The position numbers were made by a program, and so were the translations under genes. DNA of 64,000 bases from Alphaproteobacteria bacterium (GTDB lineage: Bacteria > Pseudomonadota > Alphaproteobacteria > Micavibrionales > Micavibrionaceae): the NCBI GenBank assembly GCA_021775915.1, contig JAJFGW010000035.1:17911-81910 (forward strand). The letters are read 5' to 3'. A model generated the notes under the pieces. It made no database searches, was not told where the DNA came from, and saw only the letters and a program-made list of their open reading frames with translations. Of this stretch, positions 51,311 through 59,907 are shown one piece after another. Every line of letters begins with the position of its first letter. The first letter of the stretch is position 1.

Positions 51311-52344
51311 TCGTCCAGCAAATCCATCTGGCTGGAATTGGTTGGTTTCAGCCCCAAATACTTAAAACCCTTCGCCGAAAGCACACGCCCGCGCGGGGTG
51401 CGCTGAACCAGCCCCTGCTGCATCAAATACGGCTCAATGACATCCTCGATCACGTCGCGCTCATCAGACAGCGCTGCGGCCAATGTTTCCACCCCCACCG
51501 GGCCACCGCCGTAATTCTCGGCAATACATTGCAAATAACGCCTGTCCATCATATCAAGGCCACTGGAATCAACGTCCAGCTTTTGCAGCGCCTCATCGGC
51601 GGCTTTCGCATCAATTTCTTTGGTTTTTAGCACATGGGCAAAATCACGAACGCGCCGTGTCAGGCGTCCGGCAATACGCGGTGTCCCGCGCGAGCGTCGC
51701 GCAATTTCAAGTGCGCCTTCTTCGCTTAAGCCTATAGACAGCAATCCGGCCGTGCGTTTAACAATCAGAGCAAGCTCATCCGGTGAATAAAATTCCAACC
51801 TCAAAGGTATCCCGAAACGATCACGCAACGGAGCCGCCAGCAAGCCACTGCGCGTTGTCGCGCCGATCAGCGTAAAAGGCGGCAAATCAATCTGCACCGA
51901 GCGTGCCGCCGGGCCTTCACCAATAATCAAATCAAGCTTACCATCCTCCATCGCCGGATAAAGAATTTCCTCCACAATCGGATTAAGGCGGTGAATTTCA
52001 TCAATGAACAGTACCTCATGCGCCTCAAGATTGGTCAGGATTGCCGCCAGATCGCCTGCTTTAGCCAGAACGGGGCCTGACGTTGCCCTAAACCCGACGC
52101 CTAGCTCCTTGGATATAATCTGCGCCAATGTTGTCTTGCCCAGCCCCGGCGGGCCGAAGAGCAGCACATGATCCATAACATCGCTACGGCTACTGGCAGA
52201 TTCAATAAAGACCCGTAAATTGCTTCGCAAAGAGGGCTGGCCAATAAAATCATCCAGCCTTAAAGGCCGCAGTGACTTTTCAGGATCATCAAGCTCCTGC
52301 TTTTCAGCTTCCAGATCAGGGTTCTTTTCAAGAACTTCACTCAC
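51307..52344 (-). CDS. ruvB: Holliday junction branch migration helicase RuvB
   Basis: [39 protein letters not shown]. Confidence 0.98.
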   Translation of the reverse strand: MSEVLEKNPDLEAEKQELDDPEKSLRPLRLDDFIGQPSLRSNLRVFIESASSRSDVMDHVLLFGPPGLGKTTLAQIISKELGVGFRATSGPVLAKAGDLAAILTNLEAHEVLFIDEIHRLNPIVEEILYPAMEDGKLDLIIGEGPAARSVQIDLPPFTLIGATTRSGLLAAPLRDRFGIPLRLEFYSPDELALIVKRTAGLLSIGLSEEGALEIARRSRGTPRIAGRLTRRVRDFAHVLKTKEIDAKAADEALQKLDVDSSGLDMMDRRYLQCIAENYGGGPVGVETLAAALSDERDVIEDVIEPYLMQQGLVQRTPRGRVLSAKGFKYLGLKPTNSSQMDLLDE

Positions 52345-52961
52345 GAAGAAAGCTCCTTAAGTGCTAGCTTAATAATGTCATTTAATTTACTGTTATCATT
52401 TGATTTTTGCTTTGCCTGCAATACGGCAGCATAAGCATCGCTGCGCCCATACCCCAGATTAACAAGCGCAGAAACCGCATCCTGATCCAGAGCACCACCA
52501 CCATCTTTGCCGCCGGATTCAACAGCAGAGGCTTTTAACTTTTTAGGCTCAAGGTCAATCTTTCCGGCCTTGTCCTTCAGCTCGGTCAAAATACGCACCG
52601 CCAGCTTTGGCCCCACGCCTTCCGCTCTTGTTAACGCCGTTTTGTCCCCCGAAGCAATCGCAAAACCAAGCTGGTCCGGCGGGGTTACACCCAAAATAGC
52701 CATCCCCGCTTTGGCACCCACGCCCTGCACGCTTGTCAAAAGTCTGAACCATTGTTGCTCGGAGGCTTCCAGAAAGCCGAAGAGATTAAACGCGTCCTCG
52801 CGGATCTGCGTATCAATCAACAGAGACACCGGCTCACCAACCTGCCCCATGCGTGAGAGCGTGCGCGGGCTAGCGGCAACCTGATACCCCACACCATTCA
52901 CATCAAGTATCAGGAAACTCTGAGAAACGCTGTCTAATATACCTGATAATTTTGCTATCAT
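52341..52961 (-). CDS. ruvA: Holliday junction protein RuvA
   Basis: [57 protein letters not shown]. Confidence 0.97.
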   Translation of the reverse strand: MIAKLSGILDSVSQSFLILDVNGVGYQVAASPRTLSRMGQVGEPVSLLIDTQIREDAFNLFGFLEASEQQWFRLLTSVQGVGAKAGMAILGVTPPDQLGFAIASGDKTALTRAEGVGPKLAVRILTELKDKAGKIDLEPKKLKASAVESGGKDGGGALDQDAVSALVNLGYGRSDAYAAVLQAKQKSNDNSKLNDIIKLALKELSS

Positions 52962-53446
52962 AAATTCACTCTCTTCCTTGATTCAGCATGATGCGCGTGA
53001 CAAATCGCAATCGCAAGGGCATCCGCCTCATCCTCTGTAGGTTTTCCACTTTTCGGAAGCAAAACTTTAATCATCATGCCTATTTGGTCTTTTGTCGCAT
53101 GCCCCGTGCCCACGATCGATTTTTTAACAAGGTTGGCGGCATATTCATGGACTTCCAGTCCCTGCCGCGCCGGAGCGACCATACAAACGCCGCGCGCCTG
53201 CCCCAATTTCAAAGCCGACGCCGGATTACGGTTTACAAAAGTTTCCTCAACCGCCGCCATATCCGGCAGCCATTGCCTTACGACTTTCGTTAGCCCGTCA
53301 TCAATTTCAGAAAGCCGCGCATATAAAGGCAACCCAGCCTGCGTCTTCACCAGACCACAGCCTAAAAACTTTAGGCTATTACCTTCACTTTCGATGATAC
53401 CCCATCCGGTTTTTTGCAAACCAGGATCAATCCCTAGAATCCTCAT
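52958..53446 (-). CDS. ruvC: Crossover junction endodeoxyribonuclease RuvC
   Basis: MRILGIDPGLQKTGWGII, AAVEETFVNRNPASALKLGQARG, DEADALAIAICHAH. Confidence 0.97.
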   Translation of the reverse strand: MRILGIDPGLQKTGWGIIESEGNSLKFLGCGLVKTQAGLPLYARLSEIDDGLTKVVRQWLPDMAAVEETFVNRNPASALKLGQARGVCMVAPARQGLEVHEYAANLVKKSIVGTGHATKDQIGMMIKVLLPKSGKPTEDEADALAIAICHAHHAESRKRVNL

Positions 53447-53511
53447 ATGACCATTTAAGCACAGAGAACACAAAGTGAACAGAGGGAATGTTAAATTATA
53501 TCAATCAAGGC

Positions 53512-54267
53512 TTATTGAGACGCCAAAAGCTTTTCCATCACTTCATCACTGACTTCGAAGTTTGTGGTAACGGTTTGCACATCATCGTTATCTTCGAGCA
53601 CATCAATCAGCTTCAAAACGCTGGATGCCTGATCTTCTGTTACTTCAGCCATTACATTAGGCTGCCACACAAGGCCTGCGCGCTCCGGCTCACCCAGCTT
53701 GGCTTCCAAAGCCTCACGCACGGCAGAGAAGTCATCCGGATCGCTCGTAATAACATGCCCATCATCATCGGAAGCACAATCAGCAGCCCCCGCCTCAACC
53801 GCCGTTTCAAACATGCTTTCCGCATCTGCCTTGTCCGCCGGGTAAATAATTTCACCCACACGATCAAACATAAAGTTAACCGAGCCGGTCTCCCCAAGGT
53901 TTCCACCAAGCTTCGTAAAATATGAGCGCACTTCACCCGCCGTACGGTTTTTATTGTCCGTCAAAGCATCAACAATCACCGCAACCCCGCCAGGGCCATA
54001 GCCCTCATAGCGCATCTCAACATAATCGTCACCTTCGCCACCGCCAACGCCCTTTCTAACCGCATTTTCAATATTGTTTTTAGGCATTGACTGCCCCTTG
54101 GCTGTCACGATAGCCAACCGTAAACGGGGATTCATGTCCGGGTCACCACCGCCCATCTTTGCCGCAACGGTTATTTCCCGCCCCAACTTGGAAAAGATTT
54201 TAGCGCGTTTTTTGTCCTGCGCACCTTTACGATACTGAATATTTGCCCATTTGGAATGACCTGCCAT
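53512..54267 (-). CDS. YebC/PmpR family transcriptional regulator
   Basis: [32 protein letters not shown]. Confidence 0.97.
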   Translation of the reverse strand: MAGHSKWANIQYRKGAQDKKRAKIFSKLGREITVAAKMGGGDPDMNPRLRLAIVTAKGQSMPKNNIENAVRKGVGGGEGDDYVEMRYEGYGPGGVAVIVDALTDNKNRTAGEVRSYFTKLGGNLGETGSVNFMFDRVGEIIYPADKADAESMFETAVEAGAADCASDDDGHVITSDPDDFSAVREALEAKLGEPERAGLVWQPNVMAEVTEDQASSVLKLIDVLEDNDDVQTVTTNFEVSDEVMEKLLASQ

Positions 54268-54508
54268 AACATCCTGCCACTTTGTTAATATTAAAATCTT
54301 CTAGAAAATGCCGGATTTCCGGGCTTGAAGCAACCCCTCAGACCTTTTTTAGGTATATCAGCGTTTTACTCCTCAAGAAAAAATGCTATCATATTGAATA
54401 TACAGCGCTTTTTTTGCTGTAATCTTAATATTTTATCAACCGCCTAGCCTTTACAATGGTAAGCGGTACTGAATAACAAAAAATTTATAATTAACGGCAA
54501 GGGAACAT

Positions 54509-55129
54509 ATGACTTACCAGCTACACAGAATCAGTGTCCTGGTTGTGGAAGATAACCAGCCAATGCTAGACATCGTGAAGTCTCTTCTGGTGACTTTTGG
54601 TGTGGGGCATGTTGTTGGTGCCCAAAATGGTGAAATCGGGTTCAAACGCTTTTGTGAGTATAACAACGATATTGTCATCGCCGACTGGATGATGAAGCCC
54701 ATGGATGGCATTTCCTTTACCCGTATGGTCAGAAATGATTCCAAAAGCCCCAACCCTTACGTCCCTGTTGTTCTTATGACCGGCTTTAGTGAAAAACGCC
54801 GCGTGCTACAGGCGCGCGATGCCGGGGTTACTGAGTTCCTGGTCAAACCCTTCAACGCCAGAGATTTGTACCGGCGCATTGTTCAGGTTATTGAACGTCC
54901 CCGGCAATTTGTGCGGGCGCCTGACTTTTTTGGCCCGGACCGGCGCCGCAAAAAACCAAAGGGGAAATATGAGGGGCCCTACAAACGTGAAAGCGATATA
55001 CAAAATCCGGACATTATTAAGGTACTACAAAAACAACAAAAAGATGCTCACGATACTCTTGAGCGCATCCGCGAAAAAGAAGGCCTGGGCAAAGGTGATA
55101 AATTTGATCTGGGCCCGGATTCCTATTAA
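54509..55129 (+). CDS. CheY-like response regulator with FFGPDRRR tail
   Basis: VLVVEDNQPMLDIVKSLL, IADWMMKPMDGI, VLMTGFSE, LVKPF, FVRAPDFFGPDRRRKK. Confidence 0.93.
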   Translation: MTYQLHRISVLVVEDNQPMLDIVKSLLVTFGVGHVVGAQNGEIGFKRFCEYNNDIVIADWMMKPMDGISFTRMVRNDSKSPNPYVPVVLMTGFSEKRRVLQARDAGVTEFLVKPFNARDLYRRIVQVIERPRQFVRAPDFFGPDRRRKKPKGKYEGPYKRESDIQNPDIIKVLQKQQKDAHDTLERIREKEGLGKGDKFDLGPDSY

Positions 55130-55135
55130 CGGTTA

Positions 55136-55726
55136 ATGGAAACAATGATGAGTGAAGATAAAACTAAAGACACCCCTGTTCATTTTAATCAGGAACGAAA
55201 GCGTAAGGCTGAATTCATAAAGCCTCCTAATACGTTAAAGGCCAAAGTAGGGTCTGGTGGTCTTAGTGACAAAATTCTGGAAAAAGCACAGCTCCTGCTT
55301 GAAAATAATGCCGTGGACTTCCAACCACTGGCAGAGATGTATTTAGGCACCATGATTAAGGGCATTGAATACGCAAAAAGCCCTAACCCCAAGGAAGATA
55401 AAGAAAATATCATCTCCGCCATGCTTTACCCTGCGATGCAGCTCAAAGCCAATGGCGGCATGTTTCATTACCAGCTTGTAACAATCATTTCGGACCGGCT
55501 GGTGCAATTCCTTGAAGTTATTGAAAACCCGGACATCGATGCTGTTGAAATTGTTCTCGCTTTTCACACCACTATTCGTGCCGTTATCCTTGGTAAAATT
55601 ACCGGCACTGGTGGTCGCCACGGTGAAGAGCTGGTTGCCGCTCTGGATGAAGCCTGCATGCGCTACTTTGAAAGATACCCGGAAAACAAATCGGGCGCCC
55701 CGCAAGATTACGACACTAAATTCTAA
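55136..55726 (+). CDS. Hypothetical protein paired with the response regulator
   Basis: 196-aa mostly helical ORF beginning 6 bp after the response regulator stop; likely start at 55145 (MMSEDK). Confidence 0.75.
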   Translation: METMMSEDKTKDTPVHFNQERKRKAEFIKPPNTLKAKVGSGGLSDKILEKAQLLLENNAVDFQPLAEMYLGTMIKGIEYAKSPNPKEDKENIISAMLYPAMQLKANGGMFHYQLVTIISDRLVQFLEVIENPDIDAVEIVLAFHTTIRAVILGKITGTGGRHGEELVAALDEACMRYFERYPENKSGAPQDYDTKF

Positions 55727-56541
55727 AAATCCGGCAACGTATTTTTCAAATGAGGTCCGGCAATAACAGGCGCAATATTTTTAGCCAAGCCCGTATTATC
55801 ATCCGTTTCAACTAAAGTCCCGCAAACCGTACCATCGCCTTTGGCGGGTGTCCGTCGATCCATATGCGGCATTTTTCGTGTGAAACGATACAGAGGAACA
55901 TCTTTGTCAGCACCGATGACGCTATTATAATCTCCGCACATCCCGGCATCACACTGCAACGCCGTGCCTCCCGGTAAAACTTGGGCATCTGCCGTTGGCA
56001 CATGCGTATGTGAACCAACAACCGCCGATATTTTTCCATCGAGAAAATGCCCCATCGCCATCTTTTCACTAGTCGCCTCACCGTGGAAATCCAGAAATAT
56101 AGCGTCAATATTGCGCCCCATTTTATATGTTTCAAGAACACCGGCAAGAGCGCTAAACGGATCATCAACCGGGTCAATAAAGACACGTCCCAAAGCATTT
56201 ACGATCAATATTTTCTGCCCACCAAAAACCGTGAATTCATAACAACCATTTCCTGGAGTCCCGGGCGGATAATTCAAAGGCCTTATCAATCGCGGATCCT
56301 GAACAATGTAAGAAACAATTTCGCGCTTGTCCCAGATATGATCACCCGTTGTGATACAATCAACACCGGCATCATAAAACTCTCTACACATTTTTTCAGT
56401 GATACCAAGACCATGCGCGGCGTTTTCACCGTTAACAATAGCCACATCAGCTTTCAGCTTTTCCTTAAGCTCCGGCAAATATTTAACGACCGCGTCCCGT
56501 CCCGAACGCCCCATCACATCACCAAAAAACAAAATACGCAT
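55723..56541 (-). CDS. YmdB/TIGR00282 family metallophosphoesterase
   Basis: MRILFFGDVMGRSGRDAV, VNGENAAHGLGIT, TTGDHIWDKREI, GSHTHVPTADAQ. Confidence 0.94.
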   Translation of the reverse strand: MRILFFGDVMGRSGRDAVVKYLPELKEKLKADVAIVNGENAAHGLGITEKMCREFYDAGVDCITTGDHIWDKREIVSYIVQDPRLIRPLNYPPGTPGNGCYEFTVFGGQKILIVNALGRVFIDPVDDPFSALAGVLETYKMGRNIDAIFLDFHGEATSEKMAMGHFLDGKISAVVGSHTHVPTADAQVLPGGTALQCDAGMCGDYNSVIGADKDVPLYRFTRKMPHMDRRTPAKGDGTVCGTLVETDDNTGLAKNIAPVIAGPHLKNTLPDF

Positions 56542-56556
56542 TTATTAAATTACTTT

Positions 56557-57138
56557 CTAACCACCAAAATAGTGGGCTTGTTGCGGCGTTATAACCCAAT
56601 CGAGTTTTTCATCATGGGGTTCATGCGGCAAATTAAATATTACAGCCTGCTGCGCATAGCCAATTCCAACGGCGAGAATCTCTTTCTTTGCGCGCAAAGC
56701 CGCGAGTGTCGCATCATAATATCCGCCGCCATAACCGAGCCGTCTCCCCCTAAGATCAAAAGCCAGAAAAGGCACCACGACAATGTCCGGCGTAAGCCAT
56801 TCCGTATTATCATCCACGACAGGCTGCTGCACATTATAAGACCCGAATGTCAGCGGATCACCCTCACGCCACCGCGCAAACCCCAAAACCTTCTCACCCT
56901 TTGTAACCACCGGCAAAGCGCAAACATAGTCTTCCTTTAACAGGCGCTCGAGAATACCGCTAGGATCAAACTCCTTATCCAGAGGCCAGTAAAGCGCAAC
57001 AACCTGCCCCTTTTCCGGCTTCACAGACTCAAAAAATAAGGCACAGGCATCATCCGGGGCTTCATTGTTAAAAACATGAATTCGTTCCCGGTGCTTTATC
57101 GCCTCATGGCGCATTGTTTCTTTTGATGTTTCGGTCAT
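56557..57138 (-). CDS. 5-formyltetrahydrofolate cyclo-ligase
   Basis: VALYWPLDKEFDP, IVVPFLAFDLRGRRLGYGGGYYDATLA, IGYAQQ; start chosen at MTETSKE. Confidence 0.92.
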   Translation of the reverse strand: MTETSKETMRHEAIKHRERIHVFNNEAPDDACALFFESVKPEKGQVVALYWPLDKEFDPSGILERLLKEDYVCALPVVTKGEKVLGFARWREGDPLTFGSYNVQQPVVDDNTEWLTPDIVVVPFLAFDLRGRRLGYGGGYYDATLAALRAKKEILAVGIGYAQQAVIFNLPHEPHDEKLDWVITPQQAHYFGG

Positions 57139-57163
57139 GACCGTATTATGAAAGAATAAAAAA

Positions 57164-57329
57164 CGCCGCGCAAGCCGTGTACGCATCACTATCCGCATGT
57201 GGCCCTGTAAACCAGGTGGGTGCCATATATCAAAGAAAAGCGGCAAAACACTAAATCTAAGACAGGGACAGCTCCCTAATGCAAAAAGCATCGGCCAAAG
57301 GAATTATGGCGTAACACAAACTCCGCAGC
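57164..57329 (-). ncRNA. ssrS: Probable 6S RNA
   Basis: Immediately upstream of 5-FCL on the same strand (canonical ssrS-ygfA order); terminal stem GCTGCG..GTTTGTGTTACGC with GCGTACACGGCTTGCGCGGC; internal AGGGAGCTGTCCCT and CCTGGTTTACAGG hairpins; T-run after 57164; -10 TATAAC at 57341-57336. Confidence 0.65.
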
Positions 57330-57438
57330 ACAGACGTTATATACCATTTTCGGGCTTTACGTCCAGAAAATGCGACAAGCCTTGCGTTATGGGTATTTAG
57401 GTTCGATAATACCCACCGAAACAAAAGGGAGGTTTACC

Positions 57439-58665
57439 ATGAACACGAAAGATTATATCGACAGAGAAAATCAATATGTGGCACATAATTACCACCCGTT
57501 GCCGGTTGTTCTGACTAAAGCGGATGGCATATGGGTTTGGGATGCTGATGGTAATAAATATCTGGATTTTCTGAGCGCTTATAGCGCCGTTAGTGCCGGA
57601 CACCTAAACCCGCGCATCAAAAAGGCGCTTATGGATCAAATGGATGAAATGGATGTCCCCTCCCGCGCTTTTTATACTGACAAGCTCGGCGAATTCGCGG
57701 AAATGCTCTGCGGCCTGACCGGGATGGACAAAATGCTGCCGATGAATACCGGCGCCGAGGCCGTTGAAACAGCGATCAAGGCCGCGCGCCGTTGGGGCTA
57801 CGAAACAAAGGGCATCGCCAAAGACAAAGCAAAAATCATTGTTTCAAGCGGTAACTTCCATGGTCGCACCACAACTGTTGTCGGTTTTTCTTCTGACGCC
57901 GAGTATCGCCGCGACTTCGGCCCGTTTGATGGCGGGTTTGAAACCGTTCCCTTCGGTGACATTGATGCGCTGGAAAAAGCCATCACGCCGGAAACCTGCG
58001 CCTTCCTGACCGAACCAATTCAAGGCGAAAGCGGGATTATCATACCGGATCAAGGCTGGCTCAAACAAGTACAAGAGCTTTGTAAAAAGAACAATGTGCT
58101 GTTTATTCTCGATGAGATTCAAAGCGGCATTGGCCGTACCGGTAAAAACTTTGCCTTCCAGCACGAAATAGACAAACCCGACGGACTGTTACTCGGCAAA
58201 GCTCTCGGCGGCGGCATCTATCCCGTTTCAGCGTTTCTTGCGTCCACCGAAGTCATGGATGTCTTTGATCCGGGCTCCCACGGCTCGACCTTTGGCGGCA
58301 ACCCGATTGCGGCGGCGATTGGTCTGGAAGCTCTGCGTATTCTTGAGGATGAAGACCTCGCTGGTAAAAGCGCCGAGCTTGGTGGTTATCTGAAAGACAA
58401 ACTACTAGAAATCAACTCATCGCTTATCACGGAAATTCGCGGTGCCGGGCTCTGGATTGCAATGGATATTAATCCAGCAAAAGCCACGGCGCGCAACGTT
58501 TGCGAAAGCCTGCAACAAAAAGGACTGCTCTGTAAAGAAACGCACGAAACCGTTGTCCGGTTTGCGCCACCTCTGACAATTACAAAAGACGAAATTGACT
58601 GGGCGATTGAGCAAGTGCGGAATGTGCTGTCCGAGATGGATCATGCACAGCAGAAACAGGCTTGA
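57439..58665 (+). CDS. rocD: Ornithine aminotransferase (class III aminotransferase)
   Basis: NYHPLPVVLTKADGIWVWDADGNKYLDFLSAYSAVSAGHLNP, FILDEIQSGIGRTG, LLGKALGGGIYPVSA. Confidence 0.92.
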   Translation: MNTKDYIDRENQYVAHNYHPLPVVLTKADGIWVWDADGNKYLDFLSAYSAVSAGHLNPRIKKALMDQMDEMDVPSRAFYTDKLGEFAEMLCGLTGMDKMLPMNTGAEAVETAIKAARRWGYETKGIAKDKAKIIVSSGNFHGRTTTVVGFSSDAEYRRDFGPFDGGFETVPFGDIDALEKAITPETCAFLTEPIQGESGIIIPDQGWLKQVQELCKKNNVLFILDEIQSGIGRTGKNFAFQHEIDKPDGLLLGKALGGGIYPVSAFLASTEVMDVFDPGSHGSTFGGNPIAAAIGLEALRILEDEDLAGKSAELGGYLKDKLLEINSSLITEIRGAGLWIAMDINPAKATARNVCESLQQKGLLCKETHETVVRFAPPLTITKDEIDWAIEQVRNVLSEMDHAQQKQA

Positions 58666-59032
58666 GCCCAGGCGCGTTATTCTCCGGCTTATCTATCCCT
58701 GAAACGGCATTAAAAACTAATGCTGCAACAACAGGCAACGCAAAAACAGCGGCCTGTACCCGCTGTGCAATCTTACTGCCTCGTATTAAACTAATGCCCT
58801 TGCGCGAAAGATATATATTCATTTCTGAATGGGCAACAGTCGCCAAAAGGCAGCCCAACATTGCGGCAACAGCGACTTCATAACTGTTCTGGAATATATC
58901 AGGCCGTCCGCTAAGAGCATTAAACAACGTATTAAGCCCGTAAGCTCCGCCTACGCCACCGCACCAGGCTATTGCGCTCCCTGCAGGCTGCTTTCCAAGC
59001 TTGTCGCAAATTCCTAAATAACGCTTACTCAT
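58580..59032 (-). CDS. Hypothetical membrane protein
   Basis: 150-aa ORF with hydrophobic segments; start abuts a terminator hairpin and 3' end overlaps rocD. Confidence 0.5.
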   Translation of the reverse strand: MSKRYLGICDKLGKQPAGSAIAWCGGVGGAYGLNTLFNALSGRPDIFQNSYEVAVAAMLGCLLATVAHSEMNIYLSRKGISLIRGSKIAQRVQAAVFALPVVAALVFNAVSGIDKPENNAPGLKPVSAVHDPSRTAHSALAQSPSQFRLL

Positions 59033-59064
59033 AATAAAAACCCTGCTTCTTCAAACAGGGTTTT
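59033..59064 (-). terminator. Rho-independent terminator downstream of zapA
   Basis: AAAACCCTG (loop 10) CAGGGTTTT perfect 9-bp stem followed by TTTATTAT on minus strand. Confidence 0.8.
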
Positions 59065-59095
59065 ACACTATTCTCTTACCTTACGTCAAAAAGCG

Positions 59096-59452
59096 TTACG
59101 AACCGATCATACGCTCGGCCACCGAATTAATACGGGTGGCAAGCTGTTCAATAGATTCTATGATTTTGCGCTCTTCCGCCTCGGGCAAACCTTCATGGAC
59201 AATTTGCTGAGGCGCAGCACTATTATTTGCCTGCCCGTTTTGCAAGCTATCGCGCAATTCTTTAACTTCATCGGCCAAAACAAGCGCCGTTAAAACGAGA
59301 AGATGGTTTTCATTACTGGCCGCTCCGGCTGACGCAATGTCACGGGCGCGGTTATCAACATATTGACCAACCTCCGCCACGCGGTTTTCCTGGCCCTCAT
59401 CACAAGCAATGCCATAGGCTTTACCATGAATGTTCAGATTAACCTCAGCCAT
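59096..59452 (-). CDS. zapA: Cell division protein ZapA
   Basis: AEVNLNIHGKAYGIACDEGQENRVAEVGQYVDNRARDIA, LVLTALVLADEVKELRD. Confidence 0.9.
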   Translation of the reverse strand: MAEVNLNIHGKAYGIACDEGQENRVAEVGQYVDNRARDIASAGAASNENHLLVLTALVLADEVKELRDSLQNGQANNSAAPQQIVHEGLPEAEERKIIESIEQLATRINSVAERMIGS

Positions 59453-59457
59453 TTGAA

Positions 59458-59715
59458 TTACCCTTCTCTTAAAATTTGTTCGACTCTTTCAATCGTAACA
59501 TCCAGCTTTTGCGCAAGAACGGAGGCATCAATCGTCATATGCCCGTTGGCATCATTTCCATTCGCTGTCGCAGAATTACCGTTAAACAAATCCTGCTGCT
59601 TAAGCTTCAGCGCTTTTTCTTCCTGCAAGGAAGACGCGGTTTCCAAATTTTCCAAAGACTGACTCAATGCGCTCAAAGCGCTAACAATAGCTGTCACTTT
59701 TATTTCCCCCCGCAA
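59458..59715 (-). CDS. Small coiled-coil protein upstream of zapA
   Basis: SALSQSLENLETASSL...VLAQKLDVTIERVEQILREG; probable GTG start at VTAIVSAL; typical companion position for zapA in alphaproteobacteria. Confidence 0.7.
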   Translation of the reverse strand: MRGEIKVTAIVSALSALSQSLENLETASSLQEEKALKLKQQDLFNGNSATANGNDANGHMTIDASVLAQKLDVTIERVEQILREG

Positions 59716-59907
59716 AAAAACAATTTAAAATAAACATACGCAGTTAAAAGAATATGGGTCATTAACAATCTTCTGTGGGTAAGGTCAATATCAATGTATG
59801 TATTTTTATGACTTAATCACAAAATTCTAACAACACACCCTATTGACCTTAGCCGCCTGTAAATGCATTGTATGTTCGGGTTTCACCATTAAAACGGGGT
59901 TTAAAAA

